DNA of 64,000 nt, taken from contig NZ_VKKU01000002.1 in assembly GCF_007280415.1 (NCBI RefSeq), forward strand, positions 744,001-808,000, written 5' to 3'. Source of the DNA: Sphingorhabdus contaminans. GTDB taxonomy: Bacteria; Pseudomonadota; Alphaproteobacteria; Sphingomonadales; Sphingomonadaceae. Position 1 is the first letter of the stretch, and each line of letters starts with the position of its first letter. A model generated the notes under the pieces. It saw only the letters and a program-made list of their open reading frames with translations. It did no database searches and had not been told where the DNA came from. Below are positions 1 through 7,743 of the stretch, one piece after another. The translations under genes and the position numbers were made by a program.

Positions 1-482
1 TTCATCCCGGCCAGTGGACTTTGGGGATCTTCCCAGAGCATTACTGTTCCGTCGACGCTGAACTCTTCAACGGTGATGCCCGAAGTCATGAAATCGCGCG
101 ACGTCGGATATTCACGAAGCGCCTCGGGCTTATGCGCATCCATGTACATGCGGAAAACCAGAGCAGGAAGCGGATCGGGGCTGTTGTTGGTGTAGATGAT
201 TTCCTGTTCGCCGCGCACTTTCTTGTCAGGGGGAGCGACCGTCATCTTTATTTTATGGACCGAATGATTTTGCCAATAGTTCGGCCCGGGTTTCCCGTCC
301 CGGCTGCGCGTCCCTTTTTCATAAGCATTCTGGATATGGCGCGGCTCATATAGCCCGGCATCCGCATGCCCATTGGAAATCAGCCACGGGTTTTCGTTGG
401 CCGACGCGACGGAAGGCGAAAGGAGACTGGCCAGTGCAAGCGCGCAAAAAGTGGTGATAGAAATGCGAAAAGTCTTTCCCAA
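1..482 (-). CDS. M1-family metallopeptidase, N-terminal part (cut by window edge)
   Basis: The reading frame runs leftward off the window, so only about 160 N-terminal residues are seen. They comprise a signal peptide ending near ...SPSVASA and then the beta-rich N-terminal domain typical of gluzincin aminopeptidases (stretches such as HSVHKIKMTV and EQEIIYTNNSPDPLPALVFRMYM). The zinc site (HExxH) would lie outside the window. The start is a TTG at 482, six bases after a perfect AGGAGG (complement of 489-494); an earlier in-frame TTG at 488 abuts that site and is less likely. It lies 62 bases downstream of the M13 peptidase on the same strand, so the two exported peptidases are probably co-transcribed. 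The family is fairly certain; the substrate is unknown. Confidence 0.75.
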   Translation of the reverse strand, partial: MGKTFRISITTFCALALASLLSPSVASANENPWLISNGHADAGLYEPRHIQNAYEKGTRSRDGKPGPNYWQNHSVHKIKMTVAPPDKKVRGEQEIIYTNNSPDPLPALVFRMYMDAHKPEALREYPTSRDFMTSGITVEEFSVDGTVMLWEDPQSPLAGM

Positions 483-544
483 TTCCAACCTCCTATGGAC
501 ATGTTTGACGCGCATGCTTCTGCCTTCCATTCACCCCGATAACC

Positions 545-2599
545 CTACCAGATCCGCACGCGCTGTTCGGGCGGCAGATACAGCCTGTCCCCCGGCTTCA
601 CGTTGAACGCCTTGTACCAAGCGTCGACATTGCGGACGACGCCGTTGACGCGAAACTCGCCAGGACTGTGGCTGTCGGAAAGGATGCGACGCCGGATCTC
701 GCCCTCCGTCATGACCGTCCGCCACAGCTGCGCCCAGGACAGAAAGAAGCGCTGGTCACCGGTAAAGCCGCCGATGACCGGCGCCTTGCCGCCCTGCTTT
801 TCCTTTACGAAGCGCTGATAGGCCGCATAGGCCACAGACAGGCCGCCCAGATCGCCGATATTCTCACCCAGATTTTGACGGCCATTTATCCGGAGACCGG
901 GCAGAGCCTCATATTGGTCATATTGCGCGACCAGCCCGGCAGTGCGTTTTTCAAATTCGTCCCGGGCCACCTTTGTCCACCAATCGCGTAATTTCCCGTC
1001 GCCGTCGGACCGGCTGCCCTGATCATCAAACCCGTGCCCGAATTCATGTCCGATCACCGCTGCGATCGAACCGAAATTGACCGCAGGGTCGGCATTGGGA
1101 TCGAAGAAGGGGGGTTGAAATATTCCGGCCGGAAAGGTGATCGAATTTTGCGACTGGCTATATCCGGCATTGATCTCTTGCGGTGAATAGGGAAACTCCC
1201 ACCGCCGCGTTTCTTCGGATAGTTTCCGCAGATTGTCTGCCCGTGTCCAGTCCGACAGCCGGTTGAGATTACCCACAAGATCGTCGGCCGCGATGCGGAC
1301 ATTCGAACGGTCGTGCCACCGTTCCGGATAGCCGATATAGCGTGTGACCTTTGCCAGTTTGTTGAGCGCCTCGGCCCGGGTCGGTGCGTCCATCCATTCC
1401 AGTTTCGCAATACGCTCACGATAGGTGTCGCGAAGATAACCGACCATCTCGTCGACCTTGGCACGGTCGGACGCGCCGAAATATTTAGCGACATATAAAC
1501 GCCCCACTTCTTCACCGAAGGACGCGTTGACGGCGGCGATACTCTCAAGCTCTGCAGGACGGCGCTGGGGTGTGTCCTGAAGCCGTTTGACGTGAAAATC
1601 GAAATGGGCCTGCACCCATGGCTCGGACAATGACGCGGCCCAGGCATCAAGGGTTTTGAAGGTCAGGAAAGACTGCAGATCGGCGACCGGTGTGTCGGCA
1701 AATAATTTGGCGACATCGCGCACCGCGGAATCTGTCAGAACCTTGATGCGCGTCTGTTTGTCGAACTTCATTTCCGCCAGATAGGCATCCCAGGGAAATC
1801 CCGGCGCATAGCTTTTCAGTTCCGCCGGGCTCATGATCCTGTTCATCGCCACCACATCGCGCCGCTGCGCGGTGGTCCATTGCCGCTTCGCGATTTCAAT
1901 TTCGAGGGCCATGACCTGGGCGGCGCGCGCATCGGCGTCGGGAATGCCGGCACGGCGGAATGTCGATGCGATATAATCCAGCAGCGCCTTGCGGTGCCCG
2001 ACATAGGGTTCCGCCTCCGCCAGATAATAATCGCGCGATGGCATCGTCAGACCGCCAATGCCGACCGCCGCTATTTGCCGTTTGGGGTCATCGGCATCGG
2101 TCAGAACCCCGGCGCCGACGATGCCGTCGATCCAGGGCAGGGCCATGATCTTTGCCATATCCGCACGGTCGGTTGTCCCCGCAACGATCGACAAGGTGCT
2201 GGCAATTGGCGTGAGGCCGAGCGCGTTGCGCCGTTCCATATCCGAATGGGACCGGTGGAAATCGCCAATCAGTTGTTCCGGACTACCCGGTGCACCCGCC
2301 TTTTGCCGCGCCTCGGTAATGAGGCCGCCGATCCGCTTTTCCGTGGACAGATAAACATCGACCGAAGCGTCGATATAGGGAATGCCCGCCGGTGGCTTCG
2401 CCGTCCGGAGCCATCCTTCGTTGACATAGCGGTAGAAATCGTCGCCCGGCCGGACCGTCGCCGACATGTTGCTTGTATCGACACCCCAGTCCCCAAGCTG
2501 CGGCCTTGCCGGCTCCGCTTGCCCAGTGTCAGCCCGAAGCGTGACAGGCTGCGCTATCAGCGCCAACGCGGTCAGACTTGCAAACCATGCCGTTCTCAT
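545..2599 (-). CDS. M13-family (neprilysin/PepO-like) zinc metallopeptidase
   Basis: A 684-residue exported endopeptidase, normal length for bacterial M13 enzymes. It starts with a signal peptide (MRTAWFASLTALALIAQP...). The family's N-terminal signature GDDFYRYVNEGWL sits near residue 52. The zinc motif HEFGH is near residue 518, inside VIGHEFGHGFDDQG. The second zinc ligand region ENIGDLGG is near residue 577. The chain ends in the conserved ...RVRIW, where the terminal Trp is a hallmark of the family. Such enzymes cut oligopeptides in the periplasm or at the surface. A GAGG motif lies eight bases before the ATG. It is followed on the same strand by the M1 peptidase, so both may feed peptide scavenging (inference). 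Confidence 0.93.
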   Translation of the reverse strand: MRTAWFASLTALALIAQPVTLRADTGQAEPARPQLGDWGVDTSNMSATVRPGDDFYRYVNEGWLRTAKPPAGIPYIDASVDVYLSTEKRIGGLITEARQKAGAPGSPEQLIGDFHRSHSDMERRNALGLTPIASTLSIVAGTTDRADMAKIMALPWIDGIVGAGVLTDADDPKRQIAAVGIGGLTMPSRDYYLAEAEPYVGHRKALLDYIASTFRRAGIPDADARAAQVMALEIEIAKRQWTTAQRRDVVAMNRIMSPAELKSYAPGFPWDAYLAEMKFDKQTRIKVLTDSAVRDVAKLFADTPVADLQSFLTFKTLDAWAASLSEPWVQAHFDFHVKRLQDTPQRRPAELESIAAVNASFGEEVGRLYVAKYFGASDRAKVDEMVGYLRDTYRERIAKLEWMDAPTRAEALNKLAKVTRYIGYPERWHDRSNVRIAADDLVGNLNRLSDWTRADNLRKLSEETRRWEFPYSPQEINAGYSQSQNSITFPAGIFQPPFFDPNADPAVNFGSIAAVIGHEFGHGFDDQGSRSDGDGKLRDWWTKVARDEFEKRTAGLVAQYDQYEALPGLRINGRQNLGENIGDLGGLSVAYAAYQRFVKEKQGGKAPVIGGFTGDQRFFLSWAQLWRTVMTEGEIRRRILSDSHSPGEFRVNGVVRNVDAWYKAFNVKPGDRLYLPPEQRVRIW

Positions 2600-2664
2600 A
2601 TCGATCGCCTCTTCTGCAAAGCGGCTCCGCCACCCAATGTGCCGGGCCCATATGTTCCGCCAAA

Positions 2665-2691
2665 GCGGATGGATGCGACCGGTCCATCCGC
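2665..2691. other. Perfect 9-bp stem-loop in the 2600-2772 gap
   Basis: GCGGATGGA (2665-2673) pairs with TCCATCCGC (2683-2691) across a 9-base loop. It lies about 65-90 bases upstream of the M13 peptidase start and downstream of the neighbouring terminator hairpin. It may be a second terminator stem or an operator; there is no T-tract to decide. Confidence 0.4.
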
Positions 2692-2698
2692 AAAGAAA

Positions 2699-2730
2699 CG
2701 GGGCTGACAGATCAAAATCCGCCAGCCCCG
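2699..2730 (-). terminator. Probable intrinsic terminator of the duplicated-domain gene
   Basis: Read on the minus strand, CGGGGCTG pairs with CAGCCCCG across a 16-base loop and is followed by GTTTCTTT. It lies just after the stop codon at 2773 and before the M13 peptidase, so it probably separates the envelope cluster from the peptidase operon. Confidence 0.55.
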
Positions 2731-2772
2731 CCCACGCATCAACCCGATAATGTTCGGATGAAATACCCGCGA

Positions 2773-3573
2773 TTACCAGTCACGGCAGGTCCGCTTCGAT
2801 ACATTTTCGATAGAATTCACATAGCCGTTGCTTGATGTCATCACGACGCATTGTTCTGCGCCTTCATTCCAGAAGGTGAAGTATCGGCCCTCGTCGGTTT
2901 TCTTATTGTCACGGACAACAAAGCCCCGGCTCATGAGCTGGGAAACAGCATAGGATCGCGACTGGCCACGCAGATCACCGACATAGGCGTGCGCGGAATA
3001 ACCACCGCCATGATAGTTGTTGGAACGGTAGGAGGTCTCGTACCCGCGTTGCTCGGTGCCCTTGGAATAGCCGTCCGAATAAGCGTTTGAGCGGCCATAA
3101 TTATGATAACTCTGGTTATAGAGTCCGTCGCGATAACCACGTTCATATTCGGCTGTGCTTGTCTGATCCGAATATTTGTCGCCACGATCATGCGACTTGC
3201 TCGCCAGCGCCGCAACGCCCAGCAAGGCCGCAACACCGGCGATTGCTACCGCCGTTTTGTCGCCATTGCCGCCCTTCTGGTTGCAATCGGAATTCTTGGC
3301 TAGGTCGATCGTGTCAAATTTGCCATCATAGGTGTCAACCTTGACACATTCCTTCGTATTGGGGTTCCACCAATAGGTTACCTTGCCACCGTCCTTCGTC
3401 AGGCCATGGTGCATGGTAAAGCCGCGTTCTTCCAACGTGCTTTCACCCCCGGCGGCGCGTGCGCCAACCAGGTCGCGCACAGATCCCGGCGGGGCCGCCA
3501 CCGCCATCGTGCCCTGGGCCAGTAAAGAGGTCGCTACCAGAACTGCTAACGTCGTTTTTCCAAATTGTTTCAC
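2773..3573 (-). CDS. Secreted protein with two homologous ~60-residue modules, unknown function
   Basis: About 266 residues. GTG at 3573 is chosen because GGGGAG lies five bases upstream and the product then begins with a clean signal peptide (KQFGKTTLAVLVATSLLAQ); the frame is open further upstream, to 3648. Two copies of one module flank a hydrophobic stretch (VAIAGVAALLGVAALA) and a Tyr/Ser/Gly-rich segment. Copy 1 contains DLVG...LEERGF...TYWWN...ECV. Copy 2 contains DLRG...LMSRGF...FTFWN...QCV. The aligned Gly-Phe, Phe/Tyr-Trp-Asn and Cys-Val positions indicate duplication. It is the last gene of the envelope cluster and has its own putative AraC-type sites 76 bases upstream. No named family is recognised. 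Confidence 0.75.
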   Translation of the reverse strand: MKQFGKTTLAVLVATSLLAQGTMAVAAPPGSVRDLVGARAAGGESTLEERGFTMHHGLTKDGGKVTYWWNPNTKECVKVDTYDGKFDTIDLAKNSDCNQKGGNGDKTAVAIAGVAALLGVAALASKSHDRGDKYSDQTSTAEYERGYRDGLYNQSYHNYGRSNAYSDGYSKGTEQRGYETSYRSNNYHGGGYSAHAYVGDLRGQSRSYAVSQLMSRGFVVRDNKKTDEGRYFTFWNEGAEQCVVMTSSNGYVNSIENVSKRTCRDW

Positions 3574-3648
3574 AAAAACTCCCCTTTTTGCTGAGTCGCA
3601 ATCCACCTTGCTGTCCGCGAGGATGCGCCTCCGGCCAGTGCACAACAA

Positions 3649-3689
3649 TTTACAAATGATGACAGCGAATGGACATTTGCTGCCAAAAT
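3649..3689. promoter_or_regulatory. Tandem 21-bp-spaced AraC-type operator, site 2
   Basis: The 20-mer at 3670-3689 (TGGACATTTGCTGCCAAAAT) matches 17 of 20 positions of a 20-mer upstream of the araC-family gene. A weaker copy starts exactly 21 bases earlier, at 3649, with 13 of 20 matches to the first copy of that other pair. The pair lies about 76 bases upstream of the GTG at 3573, between two leftward genes. 3671-3693 can also fold as GGACATTT/AAATGTCC, so a hairpin role is an alternative. Confidence 0.55.
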
Positions 3690-3699
3690 GTCCCTATTT

Positions 3700-4116
3700 T
3701 CAGGTCGCGCTGACGGTCAGGGTGTAATTGGCCGTTTCATTCCGCCGTGCGGCATTGCGCATCAGATAGACATCTATGGTGTAATTACCCGAAGACGGCA
3801 CCACGCCCGAATAGCTGTTCCCCTCGGTCGAGCCAATGAACAGCGCCTGCTGTGCTCCGGGAGCCGTGATGTTGAAATAGGACGAGCCATTGCTGGTCAC
3901 CATTTTGACCTTGAGCGTCTGTCCGGCCTTTATGTTGATCGTGTACAGGCGCCCCTGGTCGCCGCGGATGCTGCCCTTTATGACCTTGGAACTTGCGCCT
4001 TTGGCAAATTGTATCGCCACGGGTTTCGCCGCAGCTTGCGCCTGGAGTGTCGCGGGCGCGAGATAGGCACCGCACAAAAGCGCGACGGCGAGTATCGGTT
4101 TTACCTTCATCATCAT
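3700..4116 (-). CDS. Periplasmic PliG-like (g-type lysozyme inhibitor) protein
   Basis: 138 residues with a signal peptide (VKPILAVALLCGAYLAPATLQAQA). The mature part is one beta-sandwich-like domain: FAKGASSKVIKGSIRG, then YTINIKAGQTLKVKM, then a GNYTIDVYLMRNAARRNETA tail. This layout, especially the Gly-x-Tyr-x-(I/L)-x-Val followed by RN-x-AR-(R/K)-(N/K), matches PliG, the Gram-negative periplasmic inhibitor of g-type lysozyme, as I remember it. PPC-type domains are the alternative. The ATG overlaps the stop of the CPBP gene by four bases (ATGA), so translation is coupled. Inhibitory activity is not provable from sequence. Confidence 0.65.
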   Translation of the reverse strand: MMMKVKPILAVALLCGAYLAPATLQAQAAAKPVAIQFAKGASSKVIKGSIRGDQGRLYTINIKAGQTLKVKMVTSNGSSYFNITAPGAQQALFIGSTEGNSYSGVVPSSGNYTIDVYLMRNAARRNETANYTLTVSAT

Positions 4117-4922
4117 TCTCCTTTTCGGGGGGCAAAGAAAGCGGGGGAAGGGGCGTGATCATCCTGCCAGCCGGCGCGAACGGTAGCGTTCCGGATCAGG
4201 TAAAAGCCGTACAGCGCCATCGGGCCGACGATTATCAGGGCGCCCAACAACTGTTCCAGAGGTGCAGCGGCAGGTTCGGTCGAAGCAGGGCCGGATAGAA
4301 GCAGGAATACAGACAAGTCCCAAAGCCAGTGCACTATCATCACGGGCAAAAGGGCATGGGTGCGAATGCGGAGCGCAAGGAAAGCCGATCCGCTGAGCAT
4401 CGCATTAAACGCCTGCACGCCCGCCGAGGCGAATTGGCCGGTCAAAAGCGCGTTCAGAACATGGACGATGCCAAACAGAAATGTCACCAGAAAGAACGCG
4501 CCCCAGAAAGGAAGCGCTTTGCGTGCCGCACCCCACAAGACACCACGGAAGGCCAGTTCTTCACTGAACCCCACAATCATGGTGTTGATCGTCACCGTCA
4601 GCAGCACAGCCGCGGGAATAGGCGGATGCAAAAAGATCGCGGCTGCAAAAAAGCCGGCGATGATGAGCATCGGGAACCAGATCAAACGCCATGACGACGC
4701 CGGCCGCACCGCATTGAAGCCGACATCTGTCCATTTCATCACCCCTATAATGACGAGCAGCAAAGCGGCTGCCGCAGGTGGTCCCCATACAATCTGTCGC
4801 GAGACAAGCTGGCCGAGCGAGGTGCCTTCGGCGACCTGCAACAGGGCAAGGCCCATTGTCACCGCAAGCCACAGCACCACTGCCAATATCGAAATCACCA
4901 GCCTGTTGGATGATGTGGTCAT
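4113..4922 (-). CDS. CPBP-family intramembrane metalloprotease
   Basis: 269 residues with seven or eight hydrophobic segments. The family's motifs are all present: EE-x3-R in SEELAFRGVLWG, F-x3-H in FGIVHVLNA, and H-x3-D in MIVHWLWD. These residues form the catalytic site in the membrane (CAAX-processing or bacteriocin-processing family, also called ABI). It overlaps the downstream PliG-like gene by four bases and follows the polytopic membrane gene by 19 bases, so all three should be one transcript. A role in processing an envelope substrate is an inference. Confidence 0.88.
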   Translation of the reverse strand: MTTSSNRLVISILAVVLWLAVTMGLALLQVAEGTSLGQLVSRQIVWGPPAAAALLLVIIGVMKWTDVGFNAVRPASSWRLIWFPMLIIAGFFAAAIFLHPPIPAAVLLTVTINTMIVGFSEELAFRGVLWGAARKALPFWGAFFLVTFLFGIVHVLNALLTGQFASAGVQAFNAMLSGSAFLALRIRTHALLPVMIVHWLWDLSVFLLLSGPASTEPAAAPLEQLLGALIIVGPMALYGFYLIRNATVRAGWQDDHAPSPAFFAPRKGE

Positions 4923-4941
4923 AGCTCCCCTCCCGATACCA

Positions 4942-5613
4942 TCACTTAATCACAGGCCAAAACAGGATGGCGGCCGCAATAAGCAGCAGCACTGTCGTCA
5001 TGAAAAATATCATGATGGCGATGGCCCAGCTTCGAAACGGACCAACGTGCAATTTCGACCGGAACCATTGGGCCTGCTGCCGCAAATACCAGCTGAAGGC
5101 GAGCAAGGTCAGAATATTGGCGAAGACATGGCTGTTCGGGACATCGAATTGCCGGATGGATTGCGATATGCCGAAACACATGGCGAGGGGCGCGGTCACA
5201 AAACACTGGGCGTAAAAGGGTGCCCGCAAGGTTTCACGATCAAGCGGAATTTTCAGGCCATATAAAAGCCGCAGCGCCATCATCAGCGGAAAGACACTGA
5301 AAACCAGAACGCGGAAAGCAAGAAGATTTTCTGTGCTGTTCAGAAAGGATGGTAAGGGGACCTCGCCGCTTTTCCCTAAGGTTGCGACCTCAATTGCGTG
5401 GCTGATCGCCAGGCACATCATTAGGAAAAGCGGCGGGCTTAAGGTGTCATTATATTGTTCGGACTGGACGTCTCCCAATTCCGTGTCGGCATAATCCATC
5501 ATCCGTTGCGGGTAACGAAAGGTCAGCCATAATGTCTTCGGATAGAAAACCAGCATGACCATGACTTCGTAAAGCAACTCCTCAAGCGATTTGAGGAGTT
5601 TCATAAAGTCCAT
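4942..5613 (-). CDS. Polytopic inner-membrane protein, unknown (Yip1/permease-like)
   Basis: 223 residues. A cytoplasmic N-terminal segment (EELLYEVMVMLVFYPKTLW) is followed by about four or five hydrophobic helices: PPLFLMMCLAISHAI, FRVLVFSVFPLMMALRLL, YAQCFVTAPLAMCFG, and C-terminal AIAIMIFFMTTVLLLIAAAILF. The N-terminal amphipathic YPKTLWLTFRYPQRMM motif resembles proteins annotated as permease-like or Yip1-like, but no specific function is recognised. It sits between the lipoprotein gene (45 bases away) and the CPBP protease gene (19 bases away). Confidence 0.75.
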   Translation of the reverse strand: MDFMKLLKSLEELLYEVMVMLVFYPKTLWLTFRYPQRMMDYADTELGDVQSEQYNDTLSPPLFLMMCLAISHAIEVATLGKSGEVPLPSFLNSTENLLAFRVLVFSVFPLMMALRLLYGLKIPLDRETLRAPFYAQCFVTAPLAMCFGISQSIRQFDVPNSHVFANILTLLAFSWYLRQQAQWFRSKLHVGPFRSWAIAIMIFFMTTVLLLIAAAILFWPVIK

Positions 5614-5658
5614 ATATTGTCCCTTTCATGCAGCAGATGTTCCGGAAATATTCCGGGA

Positions 5659-6339
5659 TCAGTCCCCCTGAACAAACACATCGGGAATTTCGTATCTCTC
5701 CTTTCCTAAAGTCGCGATTGTCGTGTCTCCTTCCCGCGAAGCGGATGCCTTCATGGCGGCAGTGCCATCGGCCTCGGCCGTGGAGAAGCTGAGGAAGCTG
5801 CCATCCTTGTTGAATAAGATGGTGCGTGTGCTTTTATCGGGCAGTGTCACATCGATATAGGCGCCCGTGTCTGCATTGCGGACCACTCCTGCGTCACACA
5901 TGCCCGCCGCAGCACCTTTATAACCCGCGCACCTGATCTGCGCGGTCGCATTATATTTGGTGCCGGCAACTTTGGCATCACCCGCGCCGTCGCCATCGCC
6001 GGGCGCAGCGGCTGCGGAGGCGGGTACCGACACCAGCGTTACCCCATCAACCGTACCGACAACCTTGCCGCCGAGTTTTGCCGCGTCTTCTTCGGACAGG
6101 CATCCGGCGAGTGTCGCGCTATCGTCCAGATAGTCGACCGTCTCCGCGCTTTCGCCAATTTTGCGGCAGGCGTCGCCGGGATTTGGAAAGCCGTCGCCGA
6201 CGAGGACAAGATTTTCCGGCCATTTGGATGACGCGGCCTCTGTTGTGGCGGCGTCTTGTGCGTCACCTGCCTTGTCGCAGGCCGCAAGAGCAAATGCCGA
6301 AGCCAAAGCCAAGAGTCCGATGCCTGGGTTCATTTTCAT
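5659..6339 (-). CDS. Putative lipoprotein, unknown function
   Basis: About 226 residues. The start is placed at the ATG at 6339, eight bases after GGAGG; an ATG at 6345 is too close to that site. The N-terminus is a lipoprotein signal, GLLALASAFALAAC, with the lipobox Cys about 20 residues in. The mature chain is Ala/Asp-rich with two further Cys pairs and a C-terminal segment (FNKDGSFLSF...IATLGKERYEIPD). It is the first gene of the leftward envelope cluster and has the putative AraC-type repeats 85 bases upstream. Confidence 0.75.
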   Translation of the reverse strand: MKMNPGIGLLALASAFALAACDKAGDAQDAATTEAASSKWPENLVLVGDGFPNPGDACRKIGESAETVDYLDDSATLAGCLSEEDAAKLGGKVVGTVDGVTLVSVPASAAAAPGDGDGAGDAKVAGTKYNATAQIRCAGYKGAAAGMCDAGVVRNADTGAYIDVTLPDKSTRTILFNKDGSFLSFSTAEADGTAAMKASASREGDTTIATLGKERYEIPDVFVQGD

Positions 6340-6423
6340 GCGCATATCCTCCAACCTGTTGAGCGACCCGCTTCTCTTTTGAAAGCTTGTGCCAAAATTG
6401 CCCGAATGTAACGGATTAGGATA

Positions 6424-6464
6424 TGGACAAATGCTGCCAACATTTGGACATTCAATGCCAAAAT
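6424..6464. promoter_or_regulatory. Tandem 21-bp-spaced AraC-type operator, site 1
   Basis: Two direct repeats begin at 6424 and 6445: TGGACAAATGCTGCCAACAT and TGGACATTCAATGCCAAAAT. They share TGGACA and TGCCAA at fixed spacing and start 21 bases apart, two helical turns, which is the classical layout of AraC-family half-sites. They lie in the divergent region between the lipoprotein gene and the araC-family gene and have the same orientation relative to the leftward genes as the copy at 3649-3689. Confidence 0.65.
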
Positions 6465-6594
6465 CCGCAGCAGCGCCCTGCAGGTGCAAATGTAAAACAC
6501 TTGTAGATTTAGTCTTTTGCGCTACACTTTACTAAAATCGGGCGCATTCAGTGGTTGGAACTTTCACATCTCGCGAGCAATCGCAGGAGAATGC

Positions 6595-7743
6595 ATGGAT
6601 CGCTATGAGAATAATCATTGCGAAATTGACCTAGGCCGCGTCGAACATGTCGGTGCGGAACATTGTGCCGATGTTGTGCCGGGCGCTTCGGCTCCCGCCC
6701 CTTCTGCCCTGAATGATGCCCTCAAACTGATTGAATATCTGGGGCCAGATGCACAGCGCACCATTGCAACCGCCGCTACCGCCCAATTCGGGGACTGGCT
6801 CGGCTGGCCTGCCTGGCTTACCCGCGGCACCGCGCTGCCCCCGGGCGAGCCCTTGCCCGGCCGAGTTACCCTGGCGGATGATCTGATCATCATTGCAAAT
6901 ATTGTGGATCAGGGCGAAGCAAACCCTATTATCGCCCGCCTGTTCGGAGAGTTTAAAATACCCGGCGCGCCGATAACGGTTCCGGCACTCTATAATGCCC
7001 CGACATTGCAGGATGCGTTGGATTTTTTCCTTCGGGCAGCGGCCTCTGGCACGCCATTTCTGAAGATCGAATTGCACAAGGATCAGGATCGCTTTTCCAT
7101 CATCGTCGATTCCCGTCTAAGTCCCGGTCCGCTTCGTGATTTCTGTGCGATTGCAATCATGTCGACGGCATATCGCTTCGTCAGCTTTTTCATCACAAGC
7201 GACACGGCCGATATCGCTATCGAATTGGAAGCCACCGAAGATTCGGCCATGGTCGCGCCGGTACTCAGGCTGCCAAGCCGGATAGCCTGTGGTGCGCCCC
7301 GCTATGCCATTCATGGTTCCACCGCATGGCTGCCCATAAAGAATGTGCGGTCCGACAGCGCCTTCTGGAATTTTGCTCTGGAGAGGATAGCGGCGGCTGA
7401 ACGGGAAGGGACCCGGTCCGACATTGCCCGCAGAATCCGCACCGCCATTTGCGCGGCCATGGAGATTGACGGGCGCGTGCCCCGCCTGAAACAGATCGCG
7501 GCTCTGGAAGGTGTATCCGAACGGACGTTGGAGCGAACCTTGGCGGCGCAAGGCATCAAATTCCACCAGCTTGTCGAAGAAGAACGCAGGATGAAGGCGG
7601 CGGAACTCATCGGAAACAGCACGGTGAGCCTGACCGAAATCGCGCGCCTGCTGGGCTTTACGGATATGTCGAGTTTCGGGCGTTCCTACCGGCAGTGGTT
7701 CGGCATTACTCCGGGTCAGGCGCGAAGCCGACGAAACGCGTGA
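6595..7743 (+). CDS. AraC-family transcriptional regulator
   Basis: 382 residues from the ATG at 6595, five bases after AGGAG; the open frame begins earlier, at 6517, but without a ribosome site. The N-terminal ~250 residues resemble the Arabinose_bd-type sensing domain of OruR/MmsR-like regulators (GEFKIPGAPITVPALYNAPTLQDALDFF). The C-terminal ~85 residues hold the two helix-turn-helices: LKQIAALEGVSERTLERTLAAQGI and LTEIARLLGFTDMSSFGRSYRQWFG, then TPGQAR. It is divergent from the envelope cluster and coupled by a 4-base overlap to a POT-type transporter. It is the obvious candidate to bind the adjacent 21-bp direct repeats; the ligand is unknown. Confidence 0.9.
   Translation: MDRYENNHCEIDLGRVEHVGAEHCADVVPGASAPAPSALNDALKLIEYLGPDAQRTIATAATAQFGDWLGWPAWLTRGTALPPGEPLPGRVTLADDLIIIANIVDQGEANPIIARLFGEFKIPGAPITVPALYNAPTLQDALDFFLRAAASGTPFLKIELHKDQDRFSIIVDSRLSPGPLRDFCAIAIMSTAYRFVSFFITSDTADIAIELEATEDSAMVAPVLRLPSRIACGAPRYAIHGSTAWLPIKNVRSDSAFWNFALERIAAAEREGTRSDIARRIRTAICAAMEIDGRVPRLKQIAALEGVSERTLERTLAAQGIKFHQLVEEERRMKAAELIGNSTVSLTEIARLLGFTDMSSFGRSYRQWFGITPGQARSRRNA

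Noticed and set aside
1880-2707. Plus-strand 275-codon open frame
   Set aside because: Fully antisense to the M13 peptidase, Arg/Pro-rich and without any domain; a by-product of GC-rich coding DNA.
3671-3693. GGACATTT/AAATGTCC as an intrinsic terminator
   Set aside because: There is no adjoining T-run on the minus strand, and the same word without this hairpin recurs at 6445, which favours a protein-binding site; a hairpin role is not fully excluded.
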